NCBI GenBank assembly: GCA_002363955.1
Contig: DEXE01000009.1
Location: 1-64,000, forward strand
DNA length: 64,000 nt
Source: Methylophaga sp. UBA3192
GTDB lineage: Bacteria > Pseudomonadota > Gammaproteobacteria > Nitrosococcales > Methylophagaceae
Reading direction: 5' to 3'
Of the stretch, positions 45,648-55,619 are shown in pieces. The position numbers and the translations under genes were made by a program. Under the pieces are notes generated by a model. It saw only the letters and a program-made list of their open reading frames with translations, searched no databases and had not been told where the DNA came from. Position 1 is the stretch's first letter. Each line of letters starts with the position of its first letter.

Positions 45648-47822
45648 TCAGATTAACTCCGTAGGATCGATGTCTATCGACCAGCGACCTTTTCGCGCCA
45701 GTTTAAGCTTACTGATGGAATTGATATGTTGATCAATTAATCGATGCAGAGCAGCACGATCTGCGGATCGCATCAGTAGTTGTGCACGATATCGTCCTGC
45801 ACGCTTTTCCATTAAAGCGGGAACCGGTCCCAGAATCAGTACTGACGAAGTTGTGTGATGTAATAATTCAGAAATCTGTTGCAATAATTGCATAGCCAGA
45901 TCCGCTTCTTTGCTTTCAGCACGCCAAACCGCCCAAAAACCATGAGGCGGTAATTGCATCTCCATCCGCTCTGCTAATAAATTTTCGGCTATGGTTTCAT
46001 AACCGTGTTGTAACAGTTTTTTCCAAAACGGATGTTCCGGCTGTTCGGTTTGAATCAAGACTTCCCCGGCTTTTTTGCCACGTCCAGCTCTTCCCGTCAC
46101 CTGAGTGATCAATTGTGCAAGATTTTCGGTCGCCCTAAAGTCGGCACTGAACAATGCCTGATCAGCATCTACCACCCCTACCAGGGTTACATCATGGAAA
46201 TCATGGCCTTTAGCTAACATCTGGGTACCAACCAGAATCGCGGCCTGCCCCTGATTAATCTGTTTAACCATATCGGCAAACGCATTCACCCGCTGGGTGC
46301 TATCCCGATCAATTCGCATGACAGGCACATCTTTAAAAATCGTTGTCAGAGCCTGTTCGACTTTTTCAGTGCCAATGCCATAACTTTTCAGTTCCGTGTT
46401 ACCACATTCCGGACAACTTTTTGGCAACGTTTGTATCAATCCACAATGGTGACAGAAAAGACGGTTTTGCTGTTGATGTACCACCATTTTTGCATCACAA
46501 CTCCGGCAATTAGCCTGCCAGTTACATTGGTGACACATCAGTACCGGAGCAAATCCACGACGATTGATAAACAGTAAAACCTGATGATTTTGCTCAATAT
46601 GTTTTTCGATGGATTTTAACAATCCTGTACTTAAGCCATTGTTATCAATAGCACTATTTGCGGCTATCAGTTTCACTTTGGGTAAGGTGGCCCCACCGGC
46701 TCGTTGCGTTAACTTAAGCAGCTGATAACGTCTCTGATTTACTTGATATAAGGTTTCCAATGAGGGTGTTGCACTACCCAGCACAACAGGAATATTCAGT
46801 CTTTTAGCACGCATTAATGCCACATTTCTGGCGTGATAGCGTAATCCATCCTGTTGTTTATAGGAACTGTCATGTTCCTCGTCAATGATGATCAACCCCG
46901 GATTAAGCATTGGCGTAAAAACAGCTGAACGGGTACCGATAATAATATCTGCTTTTGCTGCTCTGGCCAGTAACCAGGCTTGTTTCCGATCGTTATCTGA
47001 AACGGAAGAATTTATGACTACAATATTTGCCGTTAATGATTGACGGAAACGTTCAACAAATTGCGTGGTTAATCCAATTTCCGGAATTAATACTAATATC
47101 TGTTGCTGGTTTTCAATGAGCTCCCGACAGATTTCAATATAAACTTCTGTTTTGCCACTTCCGGTTATTCCCTGTAGCAAAAAAGTGGAAAATTTATCCC
47201 TGGCCTTCAGTATTGTTTCAACAGATTGTTTTTGTTCATCATTTAGCAATACCCCCTGCTGTATTTGTAAACAAGGTAGTGGTAATGCAACTTGTTGGCT
47301 GGCAATAATCGATTCTTGTTTTTGCAGGGCAGTCAAGCTGCTTTTTACATTTCCTAATTGAACCCGCAATGCCTTTTCACTGAGTCCTTCCGGATAATCT
47401 TCCAATAAATTCAGGATCTGCTGCTGCTTTTTGCCGGGTTTATTGTTTGGTCGTTGTTTTAAAGACCAAAATGTTTCGGTTTGCATCTCATCAGCATCAC
47501 CAAGTCGTAATTGTTTTGGTAAAGCGGCTTGAAAGCATTCTCCAATGGGATGATGGTAGTAACGGCTTACCCATTGCACCAGCTGCATGACTTCTGTTGG
47601 CAAAAATGCCTGTTTATCGACTTGCTGATCAATTTTTTTTAGTTTACTGACTGAAGCTTCCGTTATGGGTTTTATCGCAATGACAATTCCAATCAGTGGT
47701 CTACTGCCAAAAGTGACAGCTGTACGCATACCGGTTTGCCAGCTCTCTGCAGGATCATCACTTAGATAATCAAATGTCTGACGTAATGGACAGGATAAGG
47801 CGATTTCGACGATGCAGCTCAT
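45648..47822 (-). CDS. priA: Primosomal helicase PriA
   Basis: 724 aa superfamily 2 helicase that restarts stalled forks. Walker A is GITGSGKTEVYIE, Walker B is LIIIDEEHDSSYKQQ, and the motif region GSATPSLETLYQ is present. A Cys-rich zinc module sits inside the helicase (CHQCNWQANCRSC, CHHCGLIQTLPKSCPECG). The family N-terminal DNA-binding domain is short but present. ATG 47822 is preceded by the DnaA-box-rich gap. Its position before argS is conserved. Confidence 0.96.
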   Translation of the reverse strand: MSCIVEIALSCPLRQTFDYLSDDPAESWQTGMRTAVTFGSRPLIGIVIAIKPITEASVSKLKKIDQQVDKQAFLPTEVMQLVQWVSRYYHHPIGECFQAALPKQLRLGDADEMQTETFWSLKQRPNNKPGKKQQQILNLLEDYPEGLSEKALRVQLGNVKSSLTALQKQESIIASQQVALPLPCLQIQQGVLLNDEQKQSVETILKARDKFSTFLLQGITGSGKTEVYIEICRELIENQQQILVLIPEIGLTTQFVERFRQSLTANIVVINSSVSDNDRKQAWLLARAAKADIIIGTRSAVFTPMLNPGLIIIDEEHDSSYKQQDGLRYHARNVALMRAKRLNIPVVLGSATPSLETLYQVNQRRYQLLKLTQRAGGATLPKVKLIAANSAIDNNGLSTGLLKSIEKHIEQNHQVLLFINRRGFAPVLMCHQCNWQANCRSCDAKMVVHQQQNRLFCHHCGLIQTLPKSCPECGNTELKSYGIGTEKVEQALTTIFKDVPVMRIDRDSTQRVNAFADMVKQINQGQAAILVGTQMLAKGHDFHDVTLVGVVDADQALFSADFRATENLAQLITQVTGRAGRGKKAGEVLIQTEQPEHPFWKKLLQHGYETIAENLLAERMEMQLPPHGFWAVWRAESKEADLAMQLLQQISELLHHTTSSVLILGPVPALMEKRAGRYRAQLLMRSADRAALHRLIDQHINSISKLKLARKGRWSIDIDPTELI

Positions 47823-48056
47823 TAATCAATACTAAATAAATAAAAGAGATCTTTTTAATGATGTTAATGCTTTAGTCCTGTGTATAGCTGTATTAATCCA
47901 AAAAATACTTATTATTCATTGTGTTAAATAATGGTTGGGTTGTGCATAACTTTAAGCTTGCGGGATGGATCTCCTGTGTATAACTTTGCGACTTATCCAC
48001 AGAGAATTTTATCCACAGCTTATGATCTGTTTTATAAGCAAAGCATACCGTAGTTG
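47823..48056. other. DnaA-box cluster, possible origin or DnaA-regulated promoter
   Basis: Four perfect DnaA boxes (TTATNCACA) lie within 77 bp: TGTGCATAA at 47941-47949 and TGTGTATAA at 47975-47983 (both minus strand), TTATCCACA at 47993-48001 and 48009-48017 (plus strand). A fifth, one mismatch off, is at 47879-47887. The priA-proximal half (47823-47940) is strongly AT-rich and includes GATCTTTTT, like an unwinding 13-mer. GATC occurs at 47848, 47968 and 48024. This is the form of a bacterial oriC, though dnaA, mnmG and parAB are not in the window. Confidence 0.6.
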
Positions 48057-49682
48057 TTAAGCTTGTTTTACCAGATTATCAATAGGGGGATCGGCTTGGC
48101 TGGTTTTAAAAAATGCTGTGGCTTTTACAGCTTGCTGACAGAGCCGCCTGAGTTGAGATATGGCTTGCAATTCTTTTTCCATGCGAGCAATAGAAAGTCT
48201 TCCTTCTGCACCACGTCTTAACAATAATGATTTTAATGAAAGATACGTTTTTTCGAGGGTATCGAGCTGATTGGATAAATCTGGACCGGGTTTATCCAGG
48301 GTGGCGATATCAAGCAACATTAAACAGTCCACATTGAAATATGCCAGTTGTTGTTGTAATTCAGCCGCAATAGGATGATTGGATAAAGCACGATTTTCAG
48401 CAATACCAACCGTAAGTGAGGAAATAGCGTCACAGTATTGGGAAACACGTATCAAATCAGCTGTTTTTTCTGCGATCTGCTCATTAATATGTTGCTGGTA
48501 GAGTAGCCGACTGAATTCCCCTATTTTTAAAACATTTTGTTCAGTGAAACTGTGTTGCTGTTTTAACCAGCTCACAGGCCGATTTTTATGAATACAATGC
48601 GTCGCCATTTTTATTACATGCTGATTTAATCGAATTAATTCAAGACGGATTGAAGTAAGTGCCAGGTTCGGAATTTTTAACGTCGTTTTATCAAGATATT
48701 TCGTTTCGGCAATACTTTGATCAACACCGGAAAACTTGGTTTTCAGCCAGTTTTCCAAAGGGGCTGCCAGCTTCCAGATAAGTGCAACTCCTAATACATT
48801 AAAGACCGTGTGAAATAAGACTAATGTGGTGGTGAACTGCACATCGTCAACTATTAATTGCTGAAACCAGTGGATCAGCCATATTAACGGCACCAACAAA
48901 ATTAGACTGACAATGGCCGTTAAAAGATTAAAAATGACATGGCTGGCAACGATACGCTTGGCTACTGGCTGACTACCGATAACTGAAAAAATGGACGTTG
49001 TGGTGGATCCCAAATTACTGCCGATGACAATTGCAGCTGCAGGTAATAAACCAATTATTCCACCAGCGAGCGAGGTTAACGCCAAGGTTAAGGTGAGGCT
49101 GGATGATTGCAGTAGCGTTGTCAGGAGCAACCCAGCTAACGCAAACAATATTATATCAACGACTAATAAGCCACTGGAAAAATGCAAATCAAACAAGCTG
49201 TCGGCACCACTGAAAGTGGCTTTTAAAGCGGCTATTCCTAAAAATAGCAGGCCAAAACCGGTTAATGCCAAACCGATATTGGCATAACCACGATTACTAC
49301 CTAATAAGCGCATCGCCATACCGATACCAATTAACGGTAAGGCAAATTTTTCAATATTCAGGTTGAAACCAACCAAGACAACTAACCAGCCCGTGACCGT
49401 GGTGCCGACATTACTGCCAAACACAATCCACATTGCTCTTCTCAGGCTGATAATGCCGGCATTGGCAAAACCAATTGTGGCCAGAGTGACGGCACCTGAG
49501 TGTTGAATAATAGCCGTGAGCAGGAAACCCGCACTGAGGCCGCGTAGACGAGTGTTGGTCCAGTTTTGCAGGATTTGATTGAGCTTATCCCCGGCAATTT
49601 GTTTGAGTCCGTCAGTCATCAACCACATGCCTAACATAAACAAACCCAAGCCACCGATTAGCGATCCCAGCATATTCAACAT
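48057..49682 (-). CDS. Na/Pi cotransporter family protein with PhoU-like domain
   Basis: About 541 aa. The N-terminal 320 residues hold two repeats of the Na/Pi cotransporter fold (GLGLFMLGMWLMTDGLKQIAG, the QHSGAVT and QSSSLTL repeat motifs, GSNVGTT and GSNLGSTT). A cytoplasmic helical PhoU-like domain follows (about 350-530). Likely imports or exports phosphate with Na+. I chose ATG 49682, with GGTAGGTG upstream, over the start at 49709. Divergent from folA. Confidence 0.9.
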   Translation of the reverse strand: MLNMLGSLIGGLGLFMLGMWLMTDGLKQIAGDKLNQILQNWTNTRLRGLSAGFLLTAIIQHSGAVTLATIGFANAGIISLRRAMWIVFGSNVGTTVTGWLVVLVGFNLNIEKFALPLIGIGMAMRLLGSNRGYANIGLALTGFGLLFLGIAALKATFSGADSLFDLHFSSGLLVVDIILFALAGLLLTTLLQSSSLTLTLALTSLAGGIIGLLPAAAIVIGSNLGSTTTSIFSVIGSQPVAKRIVASHVIFNLLTAIVSLILLVPLIWLIHWFQQLIVDDVQFTTTLVLFHTVFNVLGVALIWKLAAPLENWLKTKFSGVDQSIAETKYLDKTTLKIPNLALTSIRLELIRLNQHVIKMATHCIHKNRPVSWLKQQHSFTEQNVLKIGEFSRLLYQQHINEQIAEKTADLIRVSQYCDAISSLTVGIAENRALSNHPIAAELQQQLAYFNVDCLMLLDIATLDKPGPDLSNQLDTLEKTYLSLKSLLLRRGAEGRLSIARMEKELQAISQLRRLCQQAVKATAFFKTSQADPPIDNLVKQA

Positions 49683-49777
49683 GTAACACCTACCAGATTC
49701 CTGAAGCATTGAATTGATGATACCGGATAAAATTTCAGCGATGCTATGCTATGCAAAGTAAATCAATGAGGTGTGAG

Positions 49778-50263
49778 ATGAAAACGGCGTTTGTAGTAGC
49801 AATGGATGAACAGGGGTTAATTGGACGCGACAATGATCTGCCATGGCGACTGTCAGCGGATCTGCAATATTTTCGCCGTATTACTATGGGTAAACCCATT
49901 TTAATGGGCCGTAAAACCCACGAGTCGATCGGCCGAGCCTTACCTGGTCGGCAAAATATTGTGGTGAGTTCGTTAGCTGATTATCAGGTTGAAGGATGTG
50001 ATGTCGTCAATTCGATTGAAGCCGCATTAAAGCTTGCCGCAGATGCGGATGAAATAATGGTGATCGGTGGATCGTCATTGTTTGAGCAGATGTTCGATAA
50101 CGTCGATAAACTTTATCTCACAAGAGTTCATGCTGAATTGGAAGGCGATACCTGGTTTCCTGAATGGGATAAAACTCAGTGGCAGTTAATCAGCCAGGAA
50201 TCGCACCCGGCAGATGAAAAAAATGATTATGCCTATAGTTTTGAGGTTTACCAGCGCGTTTAA
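49778..50263 (+). CDS. folA: Dihydrofolate reductase
   Basis: 161 aa, standard chromosomal DHFR size. The active-site Asp lies in GRDNDLPWRLSADLQYF, and the NADPH region reads GKPILMGRKTHESIGRALPGRQN; IMVIGGSSLFEQM is also conserved. Reduces dihydrofolate to tetrahydrofolate for purine and thymidylate synthesis. ATG 49778 has GAGGTGTGAG just before it; the upstream start at 49751 precedes the family start. It meets the TIGR02647 gene tail-to-tail (4-bp overlap). Confidence 0.97.
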   Translation: MKTAFVVAMDEQGLIGRDNDLPWRLSADLQYFRRITMGKPILMGRKTHESIGRALPGRQNIVVSSLADYQVEGCDVVNSIEAALKLAADADEIMVIGGSSLFEQMFDNVDKLYLTRVHAELEGDTWFPEWDKTQWQLISQESHPADEKNDYAYSFEVYQRV

Positions 50264-50496
50264 TTCGGCGGCGACATCAGCTGTATAGCAGTATGCAGAT
50301 GTTCAGAGGCTTCATGACCCAAATCGGTCAGATATCCACCATCAGCCTGTGTAATTAAACCGTTATTAAATAATTGTTGCGCCGCTTCAACCAGACCTTC
50401 ACGCGCTGTTGAATGATGAATTTTTATACCTTGCAGCGTATTGCTGGGATCAAATTGTAATAAGACTTCGATCTGGTCAATTTTTTGCTGTTGCAT
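50260..50496 (-). CDS. TIGR02647 family small protein
   Basis: 78 aa. The sequence IEVLLQFDPSNTLQGIKIHHSTA, LFNNGLITQADGGYLTDLG and a helical C-terminus match the TIGR02647 family, small proteins of unknown function in gammaproteobacteria. It resembles a winged-helix DNA-binding module. ATG 50496 (MQQQKIDQ) has GGAG 6 nt upstream; in-frame starts at 50508 and 50514 are possible. Only 26 bp upstream of its start lies the stop of the GGDEF-EAL gene. Confidence 0.8.
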   Translation of the reverse strand: MQQQKIDQIEVLLQFDPSNTLQGIKIHHSTAREGLVEAAQQLFNNGLITQADGGYLTDLGHEASEHLHTAIQLMSPPN

Positions 50497-50521
50497 ATCC
50501 GGCTCCATTACCAATTTATGT

Positions 50522-53500
50522 TCAGTCTACGCCTAAATTACTCAGCGGTGGATGATTTAATAAATTAAAAAACTGGTCAGCCGGGACAGGTCTGCTGAAT
50601 AAATAACCCTGCATAAAGTCACACCCCTTGTTTTTTAATGCTTGCAGATGTTCTGTTGTTTCAACACCTTCCGCCAGCGTTTTCAAACCCAGTGATCGGG
50701 CAAGAGTGATAACGGCATCAACAATGGCTTCATCATCTTCATCTATCAGCATGTCAAACACAAAACTCTGATCAATTTTGAGTTTATTAATAGGGAATTT
50801 TTTCAGGTAATTCAAAGAAGAATAGCCGGTACCGAAATCATCCAGTGATAACCGAATACCAGCATCTGCAAGGGATCTGAGTTGTTTAATAGTCAGATCA
50901 ATATTGATCATAGCGACCGATTCGGTGATTTCCAGCTCCAGGTTATCTGCTGCCAGCTGATGTTCATGAAGAATGGCATTTATCATGTTAACCAGCAAAG
51001 GATTATTGAATTGCACGGCAGACAGGTTTATCGCCACTAATAAATCCTCATGTCCGGCTTCAACCCATTGTTTACATTGCGCAATTGCCGTGTGCAAAAT
51101 CCACTGTCCTATTGGATTAATCATGCCTGTTTCTTCTGCAATAGGAATAAACTCCATTGGCGAAATCATTCCAAACTCCGGGTGATCCCAGCGTAACAAG
51201 GCTTCTGCACCGGTAATTTTGTTTTGCTTGATATCCACTAAAGGTTGATAAACCAAAGACAGTTCATTACGGGCCAGTGCAAATCGCAAGGCATGCTCCA
51301 GTTCCAGTTTATACACAATCTGTGAATGCATCTCAGCGGTGAAAAACTGATATTGATTGCGTCCGGCCTGTTTTGCCCGATACATGGCTGTGTCTGCATG
51401 TTTATTGAGGCTTTCTGCATCTTTTCCGTTATCCGGATAAACACTGATACCTATCGAAACAGTAACAAACAGCTGGTTACCTTCAATTTCAAAAGGTGCG
51501 GTGATATTTTCCACTAACTTCTGGGCCACATGTCCGGCTCCATCAGCATCGGTGTCAGGCAATAAAATAATAAACTCATCGCCCCCGGTCCGGCATACGG
51601 TATCCTGTTCCCGCATTTGTTCGATAAGTCTTCCGGCCACTTTTATCAGTAAACTGTCACCTATCGCATGACCGAGACTGTCATTGATAAATTTAAACCG
51701 ATCCAGATCCAGATACAGTAACGCCAGTTTTTGCTGATGACGCTCTGCTGAAATCAACGTCTGGTGAATGCGATCCTTGAGTAAGGCCCGATTAGGTAAA
51801 CTGGTCAAGACATCGTGATGTGCCAGGAAATTTATTTTCTGTTCCGCTTCCCGGTACTTGCTGATATCCGACATGATGGCAACATAATTTTGCAGCTGCT
51901 CCTGCTCGTTATCAACACGGCTAATGGATAACCATTGCGGATAGATTTCACCATTCTTGCGACGGTTTTGTACTTCACCAGACCAGAAACCCTGTTGTTC
52001 AAGCTGATTCCACAACAGTTCGTAAAAGTATTTATCATGGTAACCAGAGCTGAGGATGGATGGGTTTTTACCGGTGACGTCTTCCAGAGAATACCCGGTC
52101 ATAATGGTGAACGCCGGGTTCACAGTAACGATGAGATTGTTTTCATCGGTAATGATGATGCCTTCATTGCTGTTTTCAAACACTAAACTGGCCAGACGTA
52201 ATTCCTTTTCAGCTTCGTATTGCCGACTGATATCACGACTGATGCCAAGCACACCTATCGTTTCACCGGTTTCATTCTTAAGCGGGGTTTTCAGGGTTTC
52301 AAACAATACCTCTCGCCCATCTGCTCCGTATTTACGTTCTTCATAAAATTGGCTGGTGTCGTGCTGCAAGGTGAGTTGATCACTGTGACGATAATTACGG
52401 GCTTCTTTCTCCGGGTAAAAGTCAAAATCTGTTTTTCCAATAATTTCCGATTCATTCGTCCCCAGGAAATTTATCACTGCCTGATTACAACGGATATATT
52501 TACCCTGTTCGTCCTTACAGAAAATTAAATCGGGTGATGAGTCAATAATACTTCTCAGCAAAACACGCTCTTGATTCAGATGGGTCTGAACTTGTTTGCG
52601 GAGGGTGATATCTTCAGTAATGGCTATACAGACGGTTTTTTCATCGTAGATGGCGGTTTGCAAATCCACATGGACTTCATAACGGCTGCCATTTTTACGA
52701 TAGTGATAGGTTTCAAAATTCAGGCGTTGTGTTTCGCCGTTTATCAAGGGTGAAATTAAGGCTTCAAACGTTACCCGGTTATAGTCTTTATTCAGATCGA
52801 TAGGCGTCATTTCCTGCAATTCTTCCATACTGAACCCCAGATTGGATTTAGCACCATGGTTTACTTGAATAAATTTGAATGTCTGGGCATCAAAGACATA
52901 TATTTCATTTAACGAGCGTTCAAGAATTTCACCAAATAACGCATTTTGTTCAGCGGTTTGTTTTTGTTCACTGATATTCAGCACTACTCCGACGATTTGC
53001 ACTTTTTGTGTCTGAGCATTTTTTACTGCAGAAAGATGATCCTCAACCGTAATGTAATGACCATCTCGATGACGAAAACGAAATTGATTACTGACTGGTT
53101 TATCCGTTTGTAAAGCCGCCAGCAAAGTACGCTTAACGCCATTGATATCATCAGGATGAACACTTTGTTGCCAGGCTTGGGGCTGGCTCAACCAGTATTC
53201 GGCAGGATAACCGGAATAACTGATGACGGATTCACTGACATAGCTCAGATGAAATTCTCTGTGGCTGGCTTCATTGACGTCCAGAATGTAAGTAACACTG
53301 GGGCTTATGGTCAGCAAGTTTTTCAGAAAATCGACGGATTGACGTAGCTCCTGACGCAGTTGGTACTGGTTGGTCACATTGGTAAAAACCAGTATCACCC
53401 CAAGAATTTCGGTCTGACGATCATGATCAACACGGATCGGTGCTGCACTATCAGAGATATGATATCGCGTACCATTTCGGGCAACCAGAACGGTATGATT

Positions 53501-54499
53501 GGCTAATTCGACGACTTCACCACTTTTGATGACCAGGTCTACCGGGTTGGTCATCTTTTCGCCGGTTTCCGCCTGATAAATATCAAATACTTCAGGTAAT
53601 GGTTGTCCGATGGCATCCTTTTCATGCCAGGCCGTCAATTCACTGGCCACTCGATTCATTCGTGTAATATTACCGATAGCATCCGTGACAATAACCGCAT
53701 CACCAATGGATTCCAGTGTAATTCGCAAACGCTGCTCGTTCTCAGTCAGAATACTGATGTGTGACTGTAGTTGTTGGGCGGCATCAACTAATGTCTGAGC
53801 GACTTGCGTCTGTTCAGTATTCCCTTTAAGGGGATTGATCAGATTAAATTGTTGATCCTGAATCTGTTCGGTCAGTTGTTTTAATGCCTGTAATGGTCTT
53901 ATAACAAGCTTGCGAATAGTGACCATCAGAATGATGTGTGCCAGCACAATCAACAATAACAAAGGAATAATGGCATTGATGGTTTCTGCCCTGGCTTTTT
54001 CCAGCTTGCTTTCAATGGAATTTTGTAACACCAGTATCCATTGCTGTTCCGCTTCAAATAATGGTAACACCAGGTTCAGCAAGTTTTTTTTATCGTTGTC
54101 GAACTCGAAGATTTTTTTGGTAGTACGTGCCAGTTCAATATATGGCAACAATTGTTCGTCGAGCACTTTTTCAGCCGGTTGGTTTTGCCAGATAAAGTGT
54201 GTGGCGGATTGAATCTGATTATTCTGATCGATTAACACAGCCAGCTGGGCGTCGGCACGTAATGAAAATCTTGCCACATTGCTTCGGGCTTGCTGATAGT
54301 CATCGTTAGCAATGGCATATTCAAGGCTATGGCCTAATTGTAAAGCGGTTTCATGAAGCTGGGTTTTTGAGGTTTCTTTTATATCAGACAGACGGTGACG
54401 ATATTCATTAACAGAATAAAAAAACAAAAGCCCCAGAAACAAAAAGGTAACGGTTAGAGGCAGCCAAAAAGTAAGCCGGTATGTTTGGATTGCAGACAT
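50522..54499 (-). CDS. Membrane multi-PAS GGDEF-EAL signalling protein
   Basis: 1325 aa, by far the largest gene here. Two membrane helices (about 8-28 and 172-195) bracket a periplasmic sensor. A cytoplasmic linker, about five PAS/PAC modules (about 255-890), a GGDEF domain with an intact active motif (RTGGDEFIILLPD, domain about 895-1060) and an EAL domain with EALLRW and LDDFGTGYSSL (about 1068-1315) follow. Both catalytic motifs look functional, so it may make and degrade c-di-GMP. The gene begins 2 bp after a periplasmic binding-protein gene. Confidence 0.93.
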   Translation of the reverse strand: MSAIQTYRLTFWLPLTVTFLFLGLLFFYSVNEYRHRLSDIKETSKTQLHETALQLGHSLEYAIANDDYQQARSNVARFSLRADAQLAVLIDQNNQIQSATHFIWQNQPAEKVLDEQLLPYIELARTTKKIFEFDNDKKNLLNLVLPLFEAEQQWILVLQNSIESKLEKARAETINAIIPLLLLIVLAHIILMVTIRKLVIRPLQALKQLTEQIQDQQFNLINPLKGNTEQTQVAQTLVDAAQQLQSHISILTENEQRLRITLESIGDAVIVTDAIGNITRMNRVASELTAWHEKDAIGQPLPEVFDIYQAETGEKMTNPVDLVIKSGEVVELANHTVLVARNGTRYHISDSAAPIRVDHDRQTEILGVILVFTNVTNQYQLRQELRQSVDFLKNLLTISPSVTYILDVNEASHREFHLSYVSESVISYSGYPAEYWLSQPQAWQQSVHPDDINGVKRTLLAALQTDKPVSNQFRFRHRDGHYITVEDHLSAVKNAQTQKVQIVGVVLNISEQKQTAEQNALFGEILERSLNEIYVFDAQTFKFIQVNHGAKSNLGFSMEELQEMTPIDLNKDYNRVTFEALISPLINGETQRLNFETYHYRKNGSRYEVHVDLQTAIYDEKTVCIAITEDITLRKQVQTHLNQERVLLRSIIDSSPDLIFCKDEQGKYIRCNQAVINFLGTNESEIIGKTDFDFYPEKEARNYRHSDQLTLQHDTSQFYEERKYGADGREVLFETLKTPLKNETGETIGVLGISRDISRQYEAEKELRLASLVFENSNEGIIITDENNLIVTVNPAFTIMTGYSLEDVTGKNPSILSSGYHDKYFYELLWNQLEQQGFWSGEVQNRRKNGEIYPQWLSISRVDNEQEQLQNYVAIMSDISKYREAEQKINFLAHHDVLTSLPNRALLKDRIHQTLISAERHQQKLALLYLDLDRFKFINDSLGHAIGDSLLIKVAGRLIEQMREQDTVCRTGGDEFIILLPDTDADGAGHVAQKLVENITAPFEIEGNQLFVTVSIGISVYPDNGKDAESLNKHADTAMYRAKQAGRNQYQFFTAEMHSQIVYKLELEHALRFALARNELSLVYQPLVDIKQNKITGAEALLRWDHPEFGMISPMEFIPIAEETGMINPIGQWILHTAIAQCKQWVEAGHEDLLVAINLSAVQFNNPLLVNMINAILHEHQLAADNLELEITESVAMINIDLTIKQLRSLADAGIRLSLDDFGTGYSSLNYLKKFPINKLKIDQSFVFDMLIDEDDEAIVDAVITLARSLGLKTLAEGVETTEHLQALKNKGCDFMQGYLFSRPVPADQFFNLLNHPPLSNLGVD

Positions 54500-54501
54500 G
54501 A

Positions 54502-55435
54502 TTAATCCATACTTTCATAAAGCAGCTGTTGACTATCAACAGCATTATTTAATAAACCTGCCTCAGTCATGAGCCCACTCATCGATTCAATAATATTTTC
54601 AAGCTGATGGCTGAAAATATATTGTTGATGCTCGCGTTCTGGCAAAATCACTTTTTTGGTAAAAGTGATCCAGCTCTTCGTTTGAAACACCCAACCGCGG
54701 AGCCATTCTGGTTAATGCATCTTGCTGATTATCCGTCATATATTGACGAGCTTGCCAATACCCGTTCAGTAGCTGTTGAATGCTTTTGCGTTGCTGATTT
54801 ACTGCTGAGTCACGGGTCAGCAGAACATCGACAATTTCACCGGGTAGCTGACTGCTATCAAGCAGATTAATGTAGCCCTGTTGTTGAAGCTGATAGGCAA
54901 CAGGGTCAAAGCTGATAACAGCTTCAACCTGGTGATTACTCAACATCAAAAAATGTTGATTGATAGTCGATGGAACAATGATGACCTCATTACTTTGCAA
55001 CTGAGCCACTCGCAAAACCTGTGACAGCATATAGGCTCCAACGCCACTTTGTTCGACCGCAATACGTTTATTTTTGAGTTCTGCCAGAGAGGTTATTCCG
55101 GGCTCAACGATCAGTTTGTCTGCCCCGTTCGAGATATTAAAGATCAGCACGATTTTAAGGTCTGAGTGAGTTTCAGCCATTCGCAGGGCTTCATCCAGCG
55201 TAACGGCTATTGCATCCAGCTGGCCCTGCCGAAAGGCATGCAAAACTTCCGTGCTGGAGGCTAATTCCTTGAGTTGGATTTGCGCGTTATCGTAATACCC
55301 CAGATCGCGAGCCAGGTAGAGTATCTCGTAGCCCGCCCACGGAATGGTCCCAACACGCAATGGCTTATCCGTTTGCGAACTACAGGCAACCAGGCTGACT
55401 ATAAGTAACAGCAAATAAAAAATCCGTTTACCCAT
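54502..55435 (-). pseudogene. ABC-type substrate-binding lipoprotein, frame shifted at an A6 run
   Basis: A periplasmic binding protein of the NMT1/THI5-like (NitT/TauT) type: lipobox LIVSLVACSS, then PLRVGTIPWAGYEILYLARDLGYY and SGVGAYMLSQVLRVAQLQSNEV. The main frame (55435-54599) ends early in FARTRASTIYFQPSA. At the T6 run 54652-54657 (A6 on the coding strand) the frame can shift to continue VILPEREHQQYIFSHQLENIIESM...LLYESMD, ending at 54502. With A5 instead of A6 the protein is full length (about 310 aa). No ABC permease or ATPase is nearby; the next gene is the GGDEF-EAL protein. Confidence 0.82.
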
Positions 55436-55619
55436 GGTGCATGACCTATTCCCCCTCAGTATGGGTCAGCTAAACGATAGCATAGAACACGCATAAAATA
55501 GTATTTGCTAATATTTCATTAAAATGAGAGAAAACCATGGTTTTTCAAATACCTGCGTTTACAATTCAGCAATGATAAGAGTAAGCTGTAACTAAAGACT
55601 TTTATACAGGAGTAACAAA

